Shown here piece by piece: positions 1 through 7,819 of a stretch of 31,207 nt of DNA. The DNA is from CBIFVZ01 sp966185765 (GTDB lineage: Bacteria; Pseudomonadota; Gammaproteobacteria; Enterobacterales; Enterobacteriaceae). Each line of letters opens with the position of its first letter. Within the stretch, counting starts at the first letter, position 1. The notes beneath the pieces were generated by a model. It saw only the letters and a list, made by a program, of their open reading frames with translations. It was not told where the DNA came from and ran no database searches. Where the stretch lies: NCBI GenBank assembly GCA_966185765.1, contig CBIFVZ010000048.1:1-31207 (forward strand), written 5' to 3'. Both the position numbers and the translations under genes were made by a program.

Positions 1-265
1 CCACCATAATTTATTAAATGGTTTTAAATTCTGTAAATATAAACATCATTGAATCTTAATTTTATTTAATGATTCCTGGTTACGTTTTTTATCTGTTTTG
101 TCATTGTGTGAAAACATAATCACGCATTTTTTGTTTTTTAAAAAAATCTTTTTAATCAACTGGTTATTTTTTTTATTCCAGAATGCTGTGAAACGCAAAA
201 TTGAATTGAAAAATTAAGTGTGGTTAATTCTTCTCATCGTTTAATGGGGTGTGGAATGATTAGTA
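1..265 (+). promoter_or_regulatory. AT-rich upstream region of the biosynthetic cluster
   Basis: No credible gene is visible here. The stretch is very AT-rich, with long A and T runs around 80-180, in contrast to the GC-richer genes that follow. Such leaders in front of accessory clusters in enterobacteria are often bound by H-NS and contain the promoter; both points are inference. I could not single out one convincing -35/-10 pair. A weak GTGGA stretch about 10 bases before the first start codon is the only ribosome-binding candidate. Confidence 0.4.
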
Positions 266-1723
266 ATGTTAAAGTTTATTGTTACGGCAACCCCTCCTAC
301 GCCAAATGGCGATTTGCACCTGGGGCATCTTTCAGGACCGTTTCTCGCCGCTGATGTGATGCAACGGCGTCTTAAATACCTGGGACATGATGTCCTGTTC
401 GTCACCTATAGTGATGATTACCAAAGCTATTTACCCAGAAAAACGCAGGCGTTACGCAGAAAACCTTTTGCCTATGCCCGGCTCATGCGTCAGGCCATGA
501 AGCTGTCGCTGGAGCTGGTGAATATTCGCTTTGATACGTTCATGCAGGCTGCTGACACCCCAGCTTATCAGCATGCCGGTGAGCATTATGCCCGGTTGAT
601 AGCAGGACAAACGCAGTGCAAAGCGCATAAGACCTTCTACTGTGCTGACTGCAATCTGTATGGCTACGAGGGCTTTGGCAGAACCCAGTGCAACTGGTGT
701 GGAACCTCCTCAGATACCAGTCAGTGCGAACACTGCGCCCGTGTCCCGGATGTTGACAAAATCAGTGCGATGACCTGTATGTCCTGCCAGGGAGCGATGC
801 AACCTGTCCAGGTTAAACAGCATATCTGGAAGATTGGTCAGAACTATCCTGCAGTCAGGCACGCTTTAGCCAGCCGCCCAATGCGAAACTGCCTGACCGA
901 TTATCTGGATGAGGTGCTGAGCAACGAGAATGAATGCTGGCCCTTAACGCGCCCTGGCGATGCCGGGCTGCCGGTTGCGGCGCTGGATAATTACCCTGTA
1001 CATACCTGGTTTTTAGGGTTAGCCGGTTACAGAAGTTGCGTTGAGAGCTATCTGGAAGCGCATCCTGAGCGCGGTGAATTTGCGCAGTGGTGGACACCTG
1101 AGACAGAAATGGTCCACTTGCTGGGGTTCGATTGTTCCTACAGTCATGCGGTCGGTTACAGCAGCCTGTTACTGGCTGACCAGAGCGGACCTCGCCCCGG
1201 TACCTTTATTACCAACCGCTTTTTGAAACTCGACGGTGAAGATTTCTCCACAAGCCGCGGGCATGCGGTGTGGATTAAAGATCTGGCCGGGCAATATCCT
1301 GCCGATGCGATTCGCTTGTTTTGTGCGCTTACCGCACCTGAAACCGCAGTCAGTAATTTTAGCCGCGAGCAATTCCAGGACTGGTATCGCCAGACTTTTC
1401 TTCCGCTGGCAAAACGGGCGGAACAGATATCCGGTATGGCGTCCCTGAGTGCAGAGCATGTCGAGTTTTTACGCAGCCATACGGCTTACCTGCGCTGGCA
1501 GACGTTTGCCTCCCTTGACGCTTTTTCAATTGCCGGTATGGCGCAGGCAGCGCTGGATTTTGCTGCGGTGGTTCAGGCTGATGAGGCGCTGTCTGCTGCA
1601 CCGCAGGCCTGGCATCTGCTGGCTGAGCTAATGCAGCCGCTATGCCCCGATTTGGCTGACTCACTTTTTTCGCTGACGGCATGCGACGAGCTGGTAGCAA
1701 AGGTGTTGCATGAATCCGCTTAA
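266..1723 (+). CDS. Stand-alone methionyl-tRNA synthetase-like enzyme (half of a split hydrazine synthetase)
   Basis: 485 aa class I aminoacyl-tRNA synthetase fold of MetRS type. The HIGH-type motif HLGH is at residues 18-21 after PTPNGDL, and four CxxC-type cysteine pairs (126/129, 142/145, 154/157, 171/174) form a MetRS-like zinc knuckle. The KMSKS-type loop has changed to FSTSR (327-331). It is shorter than housekeeping MetRS, and the region after the catalytic core is too short for a full anticodon-binding domain plus C-terminal extension. Known family: MetRS-like domains of cupin/MetRS hydrazine synthetases use ATP to join an amino acid to the hydroxylamine oxygen of N6-hydroxylysine before the cupin rearranges the ester to an N-N bond. 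Here the cupin is encoded separately (4309-4959). The alternative, a tRNA-charging or resistance MetRS, is less likely given the cluster. First gene of the operon. Confidence 0.85.
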   Translation: MLKFIVTATPPTPNGDLHLGHLSGPFLAADVMQRRLKYLGHDVLFVTYSDDYQSYLPRKTQALRRKPFAYARLMRQAMKLSLELVNIRFDTFMQAADTPAYQHAGEHYARLIAGQTQCKAHKTFYCADCNLYGYEGFGRTQCNWCGTSSDTSQCEHCARVPDVDKISAMTCMSCQGAMQPVQVKQHIWKIGQNYPAVRHALASRPMRNCLTDYLDEVLSNENECWPLTRPGDAGLPVAALDNYPVHTWFLGLAGYRSCVESYLEAHPERGEFAQWWTPETEMVHLLGFDCSYSHAVGYSSLLLADQSGPRPGTFITNRFLKLDGEDFSTSRGHAVWIKDLAGQYPADAIRLFCALTAPETAVSNFSREQFQDWYRQTFLPLAKRAEQISGMASLSAEHVEFLRSHTAYLRWQTFASLDAFSIAGMAQAALDFAAVVQADEALSAAPQAWHLLAELMQPLCPDLADSLFSLTACDELVAKVLHESA

Positions 1724-2174
1724 ATTTCAGCAGCGGGAGGTGCGTTTTCTCGGTACACAGACGGTCGGGAAGACACGGCTAAAAACCTATTACCTCACCA
1801 GTGAAAAACAGGCGTCACAGCCTGTCCCTGACGCGCAACGTCAGCAGCAATGGTTAAGGCAGGGACTGGATGACGCTGATTTTTCCGGCGAGCATCACCT
1901 CGGTTTTGCCATTATCCACGCGGCGGATGACGGCAATTATCTGCTTATCAGCACGTGGTGCGACGCCAACATGCTGCGCCATCGGGTGTTCACGACTGGC
2001 AGTGATGGCAGGCTACAGTCGTTAGAAAAAACCAACATCATCGCCTGTGTCTGGGAGCTGGCAGTGATGTTCTATGAGCGTAACTGCTGGATAGAGCAGG
2101 TGATGATAAGCGAGAAACCTGAAGACGCGAATGTACAGCGTTATTTGCAAAAGGGGTACAGCGGGTGGGTGTAA
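1710..2174 (+). CDS. Unrecognised 154-aa cytoplasmic protein of the cluster
   Basis: I do not recognise this family. The ATG lies inside the last codons of the MetRS-like gene (14-bp overlap), so it is probably translationally coupled. There is no signal peptide or membrane segment. The middle part alternates hydrophobic strands (around GFAIIHAADDGNYLLIS) and is followed by a Trp/Cys-containing segment (STWCDAN) and a helix around CVWELAVMFYE, compatible with a small compact alpha/beta fold. Its position between the MetRS-like enzyme and the acyltransferase suggests an accessory or tailoring role in hydrazine assembly, but no function can be assigned from sequence alone. Confidence 0.75.
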   Translation: MNPLKFQQREVRFLGTQTVGKTRLKTYYLTSEKQASQPVPDAQRQQQWLRQGLDDADFSGEHHLGFAIIHAADDGNYLLISTWCDANMLRHRVFTTGSDGRLQSLEKTNIIACVWELAVMFYERNCWIEQVMISEKPEDANVQRYLQKGYSGWV

Positions 2175-2647
2175 CTATTCGACCAGTCAGACCTGATGAG
2201 CTCGTTCAGCTTGTAGCACTGTGCGCTGAGCATGCGCAATACGAAAAGTTGAGCTACCACGCTGACGGCCAGCAGCAGCGTTTGCAGGCAGCCCTGTTCA
2301 ACCAGCCTGCCCGGTTATTTATTTGGGTGGTTGCAGATGATGACGACAGGCTGCATGGCTACGTATCAGCCACGCTCGATTATTCAACCTGGTCTGCAGC
2401 GCCGTTTGTGTATATGGATTGCCTGTATTTAACCGCCAGCCTGCGTGGGCAACGTGTCGGGCGCCAGCTGATGGAAACCCTGATTGCCTTTGCTGAGCAG
2501 AATCAGTGTGCGGAAATCCAGTGGCAAACCCCACCGGATAACCAACTGGGTATCGGCTTTTATGATCATATTGGGGCGAATAGCCTGCCGAAAGCGCGCT
2601 TTACGCTGACTCGCACCAGCCGCTTGTGGCAGCGCAATGCCGCATGA
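2165..2647 (+). CDS. GNAT-family N-acyltransferase
   Basis: 160 aa protein with a GNAT layout: N-terminal beta strand (VTIRPVRPDEL), central strand VYMDCLYLTASLRGQRVGRQLM with the acyl-CoA binding motif (RGQRVG, Q/RxxGxG/A type), and a C-terminal strand/helix ending in GIGFYDHIGA. It starts at a GTG that overlaps the end of the upstream gene by 10 bp. Family knowledge: GNATs transfer acetyl, succinyl or similar groups from acyl-CoA to amines. In the triacsin pathway, as I recall it, a GNAT succinylates the distal nitrogen of hydrazinoacetic acid before carrier loading. I infer an equivalent hydrazine- or amine-acylating step here; self-resistance by acetylation of the product is the alternative. 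Confidence 0.85.
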   Translation: MGVTIRPVRPDELVQLVALCAEHAQYEKLSYHADGQQQRLQAALFNQPARLFIWVVADDDDRLHGYVSATLDYSTWSAAPFVYMDCLYLTASLRGQRVGRQLMETLIAFAEQNQCAEIQWQTPPDNQLGIGFYDHIGANSLPKARFTLTRTSRLWQRNAA

Positions 2648-2683
2648 GCCGTAGCGTTGCAAAACAGTAAACAGGATATTGAG

Positions 2684-4312
2684 ATGACGTTATTCCCCCG
2701 TTGGGCTTATCAGGTTGAAAGTGAGCAAGCCCGTGATTATCAGCTGGGTGAGCTGTTTGCATTTGGCAGGCAACACAGTCCGCATAAGCTTGCGATAAGC
2801 GATGGCAAACACAGTTATACCTTTTTGCAGCTCGAAGAGATGGCGACAAGCCTGGCACACTGGCTGTCGGCCAGGGGCGTGAAACCGGGGACCTGTGTGC
2901 CGGTGCTGGCTGAAAAGCATGCCATTATGCCGGTCATTGCAGCGGCCTGCTGGAAAACAGGCGCCGTTTATGTGCCACTCGACGGCCAGTTGCCAGAAGC
3001 ACGCATTCGCAAATTGCTGGCCCGGCTGGCATCGCCTGTTGTGCTGGCGGTCTCTCACCCGGCGCTGGATAACACCACCAACTGGCTCAGTGGTGAGGCG
3101 TTAGAAGCGGTGTGCAGCCAGCCGGTAACGACAGAGAACAGCCATAACGTTTATCACCATGCGCCTGATGATACGGCTTATATCATTTTTACATCAGGCT
3201 CTACGGGAGAACCCAAAGGGGTTGAAATCAGCGTAAATAGCCTGAAAACCTATTTCTGCGCACACAATCAGTGGTTGCAGTTTACTCCCGATTCACGGGT
3301 TTTTAGCCTGTCGCCGTTTCATTTTGATGTGTCTATTGAAGACACGTTACTGCCGCTGTCACTGGGGGCTTTTGTCTGGCAATTTGCCAGCGTGCATGCA
3401 GGCGCCATAATGCGCGGCATCATTATTCGCGAAAAAATCACTCACCTTATTGCTGTGTCCACGTTGCTTTCTCTGATTACCGAAAATGGCACCCAGATTC
3501 AGGCAGAGAACTTCCCGGCACTGGAAATGGTAATGACCGGCGCGGAAGTGTGCGATCCGAAAATCATCAACGTCTGGAAGCAGAACTTGCCGGCGGTGCG
3601 TCTGATTAATGCTTATGGACCCACGGAGACCACGATTGTCTGCTGCTGCTATGAAATTGCCCAGCCGGATGCGCAGCGCACCGTAAGCTGGCCCATTGGT
3701 GAGCCGCTTGCGCACGTTTCGTACCTGCTTCTCGATGAAAATCAGCAGATTCAGCAGGGAACGGATATCACGGGCGAGCTGTGTATTGGTGGCGAACTGG
3801 TGATGAAAGGCTATCTGGGTCAGCCACAGGAAACTCAAAAGGTCATTTTTGAACACCAGGGCGTGCGCTATTACCGCACCGGTGACATCTGCTTGCGTCA
3901 GTCTGACGGCAATATCTTATACGTGGGCCGCCGTGATGATGAGGTCAAGATTGCAGGGCGTCGTATTCATCTTGGCGAGATTCGTCAGAAGTGCCTCGCC
4001 ACCAATGGCGCACAGCGTGTGGCTATCCGCAAAGTGCAGCTGGAGGGTAAAGACCATATCGCGATGGTCATAACGGGCGAAGAAAGCCGTGAGCTGGTCA
4101 ATATCGAGGCGGCTCTGGCCGCCGAGTTGCCGCGCTACATGCTGCCAACGCTGTGGGGATGGGCGGAAGAGGTCAATCTGAGCGCTAACGGGAAAACAGA
4201 CGAAAAGCTGTTGCTGGACCAGTTGGTGGAAGCGGCGAATCAGCAGCCGTCACGTTATTTCATCCGCCGTCAGGGCGGCAGCTTTACTCCAATGAATCGA
4301 GGTGATGCGTGA
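2684..4312 (+). CDS. Stand-alone NRPS-type adenylation enzyme / acyl-carrier ligase
   Basis: 542 aa ANL-superfamily adenylation enzyme with the core motifs in order: A3 FTSGSTGEPKG (169-179), A4 region FHFDVS with Asp215 at the place that normally holds an amino-acid alpha-amino group, A5 NAYGPTET (309-316), A7/A8 YRTGD and GRRDDEVKIAGRRIHLGEI, and A10 NGKTD with the catalytic Lys near 504. I chose ATG 2684 over an in-frame TTG at 2657 because AGGA lies 8 bases upstream of the ATG. The stop overlaps the GTG of the carrier-cupin gene (GTGA), so this enzyme probably loads that carrier. The retained Asp suggests an amino-acid-like substrate such as glycine, hydrazinoacetate or lysine; the actual substrate cannot be read reliably. 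Comparable to the triacsin acyl-ACP ligase. Confidence 0.9.
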   Translation: MTLFPRWAYQVESEQARDYQLGELFAFGRQHSPHKLAISDGKHSYTFLQLEEMATSLAHWLSARGVKPGTCVPVLAEKHAIMPVIAAACWKTGAVYVPLDGQLPEARIRKLLARLASPVVLAVSHPALDNTTNWLSGEALEAVCSQPVTTENSHNVYHHAPDDTAYIIFTSGSTGEPKGVEISVNSLKTYFCAHNQWLQFTPDSRVFSLSPFHFDVSIEDTLLPLSLGAFVWQFASVHAGAIMRGIIIREKITHLIAVSTLLSLITENGTQIQAENFPALEMVMTGAEVCDPKIINVWKQNLPAVRLINAYGPTETTIVCCCYEIAQPDAQRTVSWPIGEPLAHVSYLLLDENQQIQQGTDITGELCIGGELVMKGYLGQPQETQKVIFEHQGVRYYRTGDICLRQSDGNILYVGRRDDEVKIAGRRIHLGEIRQKCLATNGAQRVAIRKVQLEGKDHIAMVITGEESRELVNIEAALAAELPRYMLPTLWGWAEEVNLSANGKTDEKLLLDQLVEAANQQPSRYFIRRQGGSFTPMNRGDA

Positions 4313-4959
4313 GTCATCAGGCTTATTTACCGCGCGTTGAAAGCGTGATTCGTGCAACCGTGACCTTTCAGCAGGACGTGACGTTGCAGGAAGACACCGA
4401 GCTGTACACATTAGGCATTGATTCTCTGTCTACTATCAATGTGCTACTGGCACTGGCGGCGGATTATCAGATAGAGCTGGAAAACTTTATTAGCGAGATA
4501 GACGGACTGAAAACGGTGGGCGACTTGTGTGCGCTGGCGGCAAAATTCAGCGCCAGTGTGCAGCCGGACAATGCCACACCGGCGAATATTAAATGCTTCT
4601 CTCAGCAGGCGCTGCATTACGAATATGGCCTGGATGGGATCCGCACTTTCCCGTGGGAAAATGTCAATACGCCTGTTGGTTCGGGTTACTGCATCGTTCG
4701 TCCTTTTACTGAAACACTACCGCATATTAACCAGCCGGATGATGAAGATGAGCTTTTTGTGGGTATTCAGGGGCAGGCTCTGGTGGTGATTGATGGCAAG
4801 GAGTACCCGTTTACCCAGGGCGATCAGGTGTTTATCCCGCGCGGTAGCCATCACTATGTACGTAATAACACCGATGAATCCTTCCATTTCTTCACCGTCT
4901 GGTGGAACCAGGCGGGCGCCCGGGCTTATCTGGCTCAGGAAGAAAAGGCCCAGCAATAA
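4309..4959 (+). CDS. Carrier protein-cupin fusion (cupin half of a split hydrazine synthetase)
   Basis: 216 aa, two domains. Residues 1-82 are an acyl/peptidyl carrier protein with the phosphopantetheine site GIDSLS (Ser39). Residues 100-205 are a small cupin: motif 1 around PHINQPDDEDELFVGIQG (His139, Glu148) and motif 2 GDQVFIPRGSHHYVRN (His181/His182). The usual second His of motif 1 appears to be Asn141. Known: the cupin domain of hydrazine synthetases converts the amino-acyl ester of N6-hydroxylysine to an N-N bond, and in the s56-p1 and triacsin enzymes it is fused to MetRS. Here it is fused to a carrier instead, which suggests that rearrangement or later steps occur on a tethered substrate (inference). 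The GTG start overlaps the upstream stop; the downstream gene overlaps by 1 bp. No phosphopantetheinyl transferase gene is in the cluster, so a host enzyme would be needed. Confidence 0.9.
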   Translation: MSHQAYLPRVESVIRATVTFQQDVTLQEDTELYTLGIDSLSTINVLLALAADYQIELENFISEIDGLKTVGDLCALAAKFSASVQPDNATPANIKCFSQQALHYEYGLDGIRTFPWENVNTPVGSGYCIVRPFTETLPHINQPDDEDELFVGIQGQALVVIDGKEYPFTQGDQVFIPRGSHHYVRNNTDESFHFFTVWWNQAGARAYLAQEEKAQQ

Positions 4960-6005
4960 TGGCACATCAATGGGATGTCATCATTATCGGTGCTGGCCTT
5001 GCGGGCAGTGCACTGGCTGAAAACCTCAGCCGGTGTGGTTTGCGCATCCTGCTGGTGGAGGCGACAGAACCCGGTAATGGTGGGGCCAGCGCCCGCTCGC
5101 GCGGTATGGTGCGGGTGTACGATCCTGTGCCTGAGCTGATGCGATATAACCTGGACGGTGTACGTGAATGGCGGCGGCTCAATCAGCGTTGGCCGGGGCT
5201 ATTTTGCCAGTGCGGGCTTCTCTACCTGCTCAAAGAGGCGCATATTCCTGGCGCACAGGCATTATTACCGGCGTTTTCGTCGCCAGACTATCCCATTGAT
5301 CTGATTTCTCGTGAGCAGGCCAGGCAGCTAATACCGGGGTTAAACATCCCGCAACAGGCTGAGGTGCTTTATGAACCGCTTGCGGGATATGTTGATCCCC
5401 GGCTGGCCTGCCAGCTACTGGCGCATCAGGCGCGTGTGCAGGGGACTGAAGTTCTTGCGGGTGTACAGGTAACAAGCGTTGAATCCCACCCTCAGGGTGT
5501 GAGCGTACATACCGCGCACCAGCGTTTCTCTGGCCGGCTGGCGGTAGTGGCGGCCGGGGCGTACAGCCGCACGTTGCTTCCTGACATACCCATGTTTAGT
5601 CGCTCTATTGCGCTGGCTCACCTCTACAGCGTGGAGTCTCAGGCACCGCAAGCCTGTCTGATAGATGAATACAGCGGTAGCTATATGCGCCCGGGTTCAG
5701 CCTCATTCTTTTTTGCCGGGGGGGCAGTGCAGCAGGACGCCGACGAGCCTACACAGTTGCAACACAATCCGAGTGCACACAGTGCCAATCTTGCATTGGC
5801 GCAAAAGAGGCTTCCTGATACGCCGTTACAACTCAGTCATGGCTGGAATGGCTATGATGGTTACACCACAGATTTTCTACCGCAGATAAAACTGATGGGT
5901 GAGCACCATCTGGCGCTGTTTTGTGGTTTTTCAGGCCGTGGCGCCAAATACATTCCCGCCGCAGCACGCCAGTTCAGTCAACAGCTGCAGGAGTATCTGC
6001 AATGA
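4959..6005 (+). CDS. FAD-dependent amine oxidase of the DAO / glycine oxidase family
   Basis: 348 aa with an N-terminal Rossmann motif DVIIIGAGLAGSALAENL (GAGLAG at 11-16) followed by the acidic residue at the end of strand 2 (LLVEA), and a C-terminal segment GYDGYTTDFLPQI / CGFSGRGAKYIPAAA typical of the DAO superfamily (glycine, sarcosine and D-amino-acid oxidases). The start ATG at 4959 shares one base with the preceding stop and is preceded by AGGAAGAAAAGG. In the s56-p1 and triacsin routes a homologous oxidase cleaves N6-(carboxymethylamino)lysine to release hydrazinoacetic acid. The same role is inferred here, since the N-hydroxylase, MetRS-like enzyme and cupin are all present. Alternative: oxidation of another amine or hydrazine intermediate. 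Confidence 0.87.
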   Translation: MAHQWDVIIIGAGLAGSALAENLSRCGLRILLVEATEPGNGGASARSRGMVRVYDPVPELMRYNLDGVREWRRLNQRWPGLFCQCGLLYLLKEAHIPGAQALLPAFSSPDYPIDLISREQARQLIPGLNIPQQAEVLYEPLAGYVDPRLACQLLAHQARVQGTEVLAGVQVTSVESHPQGVSVHTAHQRFSGRLAVVAAGAYSRTLLPDIPMFSRSIALAHLYSVESQAPQACLIDEYSGSYMRPGSASFFFAGGAVQQDADEPTQLQHNPSAHSANLALAQKRLPDTPLQLSHGWNGYDGYTTDFLPQIKLMGEHHLALFCGFSGRGAKYIPAAARQFSQQLQEYLQ

Positions 6006-6928
6006 TAAGGCTGGCTTGCGTGGCATGTATGGATGCAAACCGCTCTGTCCATACGCTCACCTGGCTGCGCGCCATTGAGCTGGCTCAGGCGTTTTTGTTA
6101 CCGGCGCACGTCACGCTGAAGTGTTTTGATGATAAGGCTGACGCGCAAGGTGCGACAGAGGCAGCCCGCCAGATTGTGGACTGGTCAGCGGATGTTGTGG
6201 TAGGGCATTTCGCCTCTGAAGCCGCACAGGCAGCAGCGCCGCTGTATGCGCAGCACAACATACCGCTGTTTTTACCGGCAGCAACAGCGAAACATCTCAC
6301 GGCAAACCCTACAACCTGGCGCGTGTGTGATAGCGATGAAGATTATGTCACCTGGTTAGCGCAGACGCCGCTCTTACATCAGCACTGTCAGGTAGTGATT
6401 GAGCACGATGGTTCCGTACACGGTAAAAGCGTGGCGCAGCAGCTGGGCGCGGTAGTCAAACCCGCAGCCAGTCCGGAGTATGCCATGACTACATTTTTTG
6501 CCGGGCGTTATGCGCTGGCGCTGGAATGGGCCATTAACTGGGCCAGTCGTGCACCGGCACAGGCCCGTCTTATTTTGTCAGATGATGCGTTTTCGCCAGA
6601 GCTGGCACCTGCGCTGTTGGCCCGTGGTATCGACATGGATGCCCGTCAGATTTATGTGGCGGCCATCTCACCCCAGCCTGTGGGTGAAAAAGTCGCTGTC
6701 CTGGCCCAGGCCTGGCAACAGCGCTGGGGTACAACGCCCGGTTGCTATTTTTGGGAAACGTTAGCAGCCTTACAGGCGGCGTGTCAGTATCCTGATTTTC
6801 CTGCCAGTACGCTGCTGGGGCGGCTTCATTTTGATGCCCGGCGCGAGAGTCGTCCTGGCAGTTTTATGCTCTGGCAAGCTACGCGCCGGGGACTGCAACG
6901 GGTGTTGATAGCGGAGGATTGCCTGTGA
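6002..6928 (+). CDS. Type 1 periplasmic-binding-fold protein lacking a signal peptide
   Basis: 308 aa. ATG 6002 overlaps the upstream TGA (ATGA). The sequence has the pattern of the Leu/Ile/Val-binding and AmiC-like type 1 periplasmic binding fold: start IRLACVACMDANRS, then SADVVVGHFASEAAQAAAPLYAQHNIPLFLPAATAKHLT, which resembles the ligand-pocket segment of branched-chain amino-acid binding proteins, and later repeats of strand-helix units up to GCYFWETLAALQAA. There is no hydrophobic N-terminal signal and no ABC permease or ATPase in the cluster, so it probably acts in the cytoplasm, perhaps as a ligand sensor, chaperone or intermediate-binding protein (inference). Its stop overlaps the next start (GTGA), consistent with co-translation. 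Confidence 0.8.
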   Translation: MIRLACVACMDANRSVHTLTWLRAIELAQAFLLPAHVTLKCFDDKADAQGATEAARQIVDWSADVVVGHFASEAAQAAAPLYAQHNIPLFLPAATAKHLTANPTTWRVCDSDEDYVTWLAQTPLLHQHCQVVIEHDGSVHGKSVAQQLGAVVKPAASPEYAMTTFFAGRYALALEWAINWASRAPAQARLILSDDAFSPELAPALLARGIDMDARQIYVAAISPQPVGEKVAVLAQAWQQRWGTTPGCYFWETLAALQAACQYPDFPASTLLGRLHFDARRESRPGSFMLWQATRRGLQRVLIAEDCL

Positions 6929-7812
6929 ATACGCTACCGCTGGCAACCGACTTTGCCAATTTGCTGGCCGCCCGGCGACTGTTTATTGGCAAAGGGACGC
7001 AACATGAAGCCGATTATGGTCGCCAGCGTGTAGCGCGGTGGATTGCTAATGTGTCGGCACCCCAGGGCGGCAAAATCGACGTAAGCGGCGCGGTACGCCG
7101 TTTTATTCCCCAGACGTTGCGCAACCCTGAACCCATTTTTTATTTGCATGGCGGTGGCCTGGTTTACTATTCCACCGAGGTATTCAGCCCCTTTTTGAGC
7201 GTCCTTGCCAACGTCAGCGGGCGCGAGATCCGCGCTTTTGATTACCCTAAAGCGCCAGAAACGCCGATGGCGGATATTGTGGGTCATCTTGAACAGCAAC
7301 TGACGAATGAACTGGGTCGTGTAGATGCGCCACCCTGTCTGATGGGCGACAGCGTCGGTGGCCTGCTGGCGCTCTGGTTTGCGGGCGTATTCAACCAGGC
7401 GTTTTCCCGGCTCTGCCTGCTGTATCCGGTTCTGGCAAACCATCACGATTTTGACTCCTTTGAGCATTATGGGGAAGGCTACCTTTTAGATGCGACCATA
7501 ATGCGCTGGTTTGCTGAGCACTGGCTTGACTGGTGTCGCCAGCAGCGCTTTAACCCGCTTGCAGCGGATTATGCGTTCGACAGATTGCCCCCGGTCATAC
7601 TGCATACCGCCGGATACGATGTCCTGGCCGATGAAGGCCTTGCTTTTGCCGCACATGCCCGCCAGGCGGGCAGGGCGTTGCAGCATCATCATCATCCGGC
7701 GCTGCCCCATGATTTTTGTCTTTATGTTGGCAAACTCGCCAGTTCCCGTCAGGCCGTTGAACAGATTGCCAGGACGTTGGATGCTGAGCACACATTTATC
7801 GGTAAACAGTGA
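6925..7812 (+). CDS. Alpha/beta hydrolase of the hormone-sensitive-lipase (acetyl-esterase) type
   Basis: 295 aa counted from GTG 6925, which has GGAGG 7 bases upstream and overlaps the previous stop; an in-frame TTG at 6919 is less likely. Oxyanion motif HGGG (75-78), nucleophile elbow GDSVGG (Ser143), acid in GYDVLADEG (Asp232 or Asp236) and His262 in LPHDFCLY complete a plausible triad. The family hydrolyses short acyl esters or amides. In the cluster it could remove an acyl group installed by the GNAT, act as an editing or releasing thioesterase, or act as an acyltransferase; the sequence does not decide between these. Four consecutive His occur shortly before the catalytic His. Confidence 0.88.
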   Translation: MNTLPLATDFANLLAARRLFIGKGTQHEADYGRQRVARWIANVSAPQGGKIDVSGAVRRFIPQTLRNPEPIFYLHGGGLVYYSTEVFSPFLSVLANVSGREIRAFDYPKAPETPMADIVGHLEQQLTNELGRVDAPPCLMGDSVGGLLALWFAGVFNQAFSRLCLLYPVLANHHDFDSFEHYGEGYLLDATIMRWFAEHWLDWCRQQRFNPLAADYAFDRLPPVILHTAGYDVLADEGLAFAAHARQAGRALQHHHHPALPHDFCLYVGKLASSRQAVEQIARTLDAEHTFIGKQ

Positions 7813-7819
7813 GGTTATT

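Noticed and set aside
3359..3856. 165-codon open frame on the minus strand inside the adenylation gene
   Set aside because: Antisense to a gene with all conserved adenylation motifs; no domain, no ribosome-binding site, typical shadow frame.
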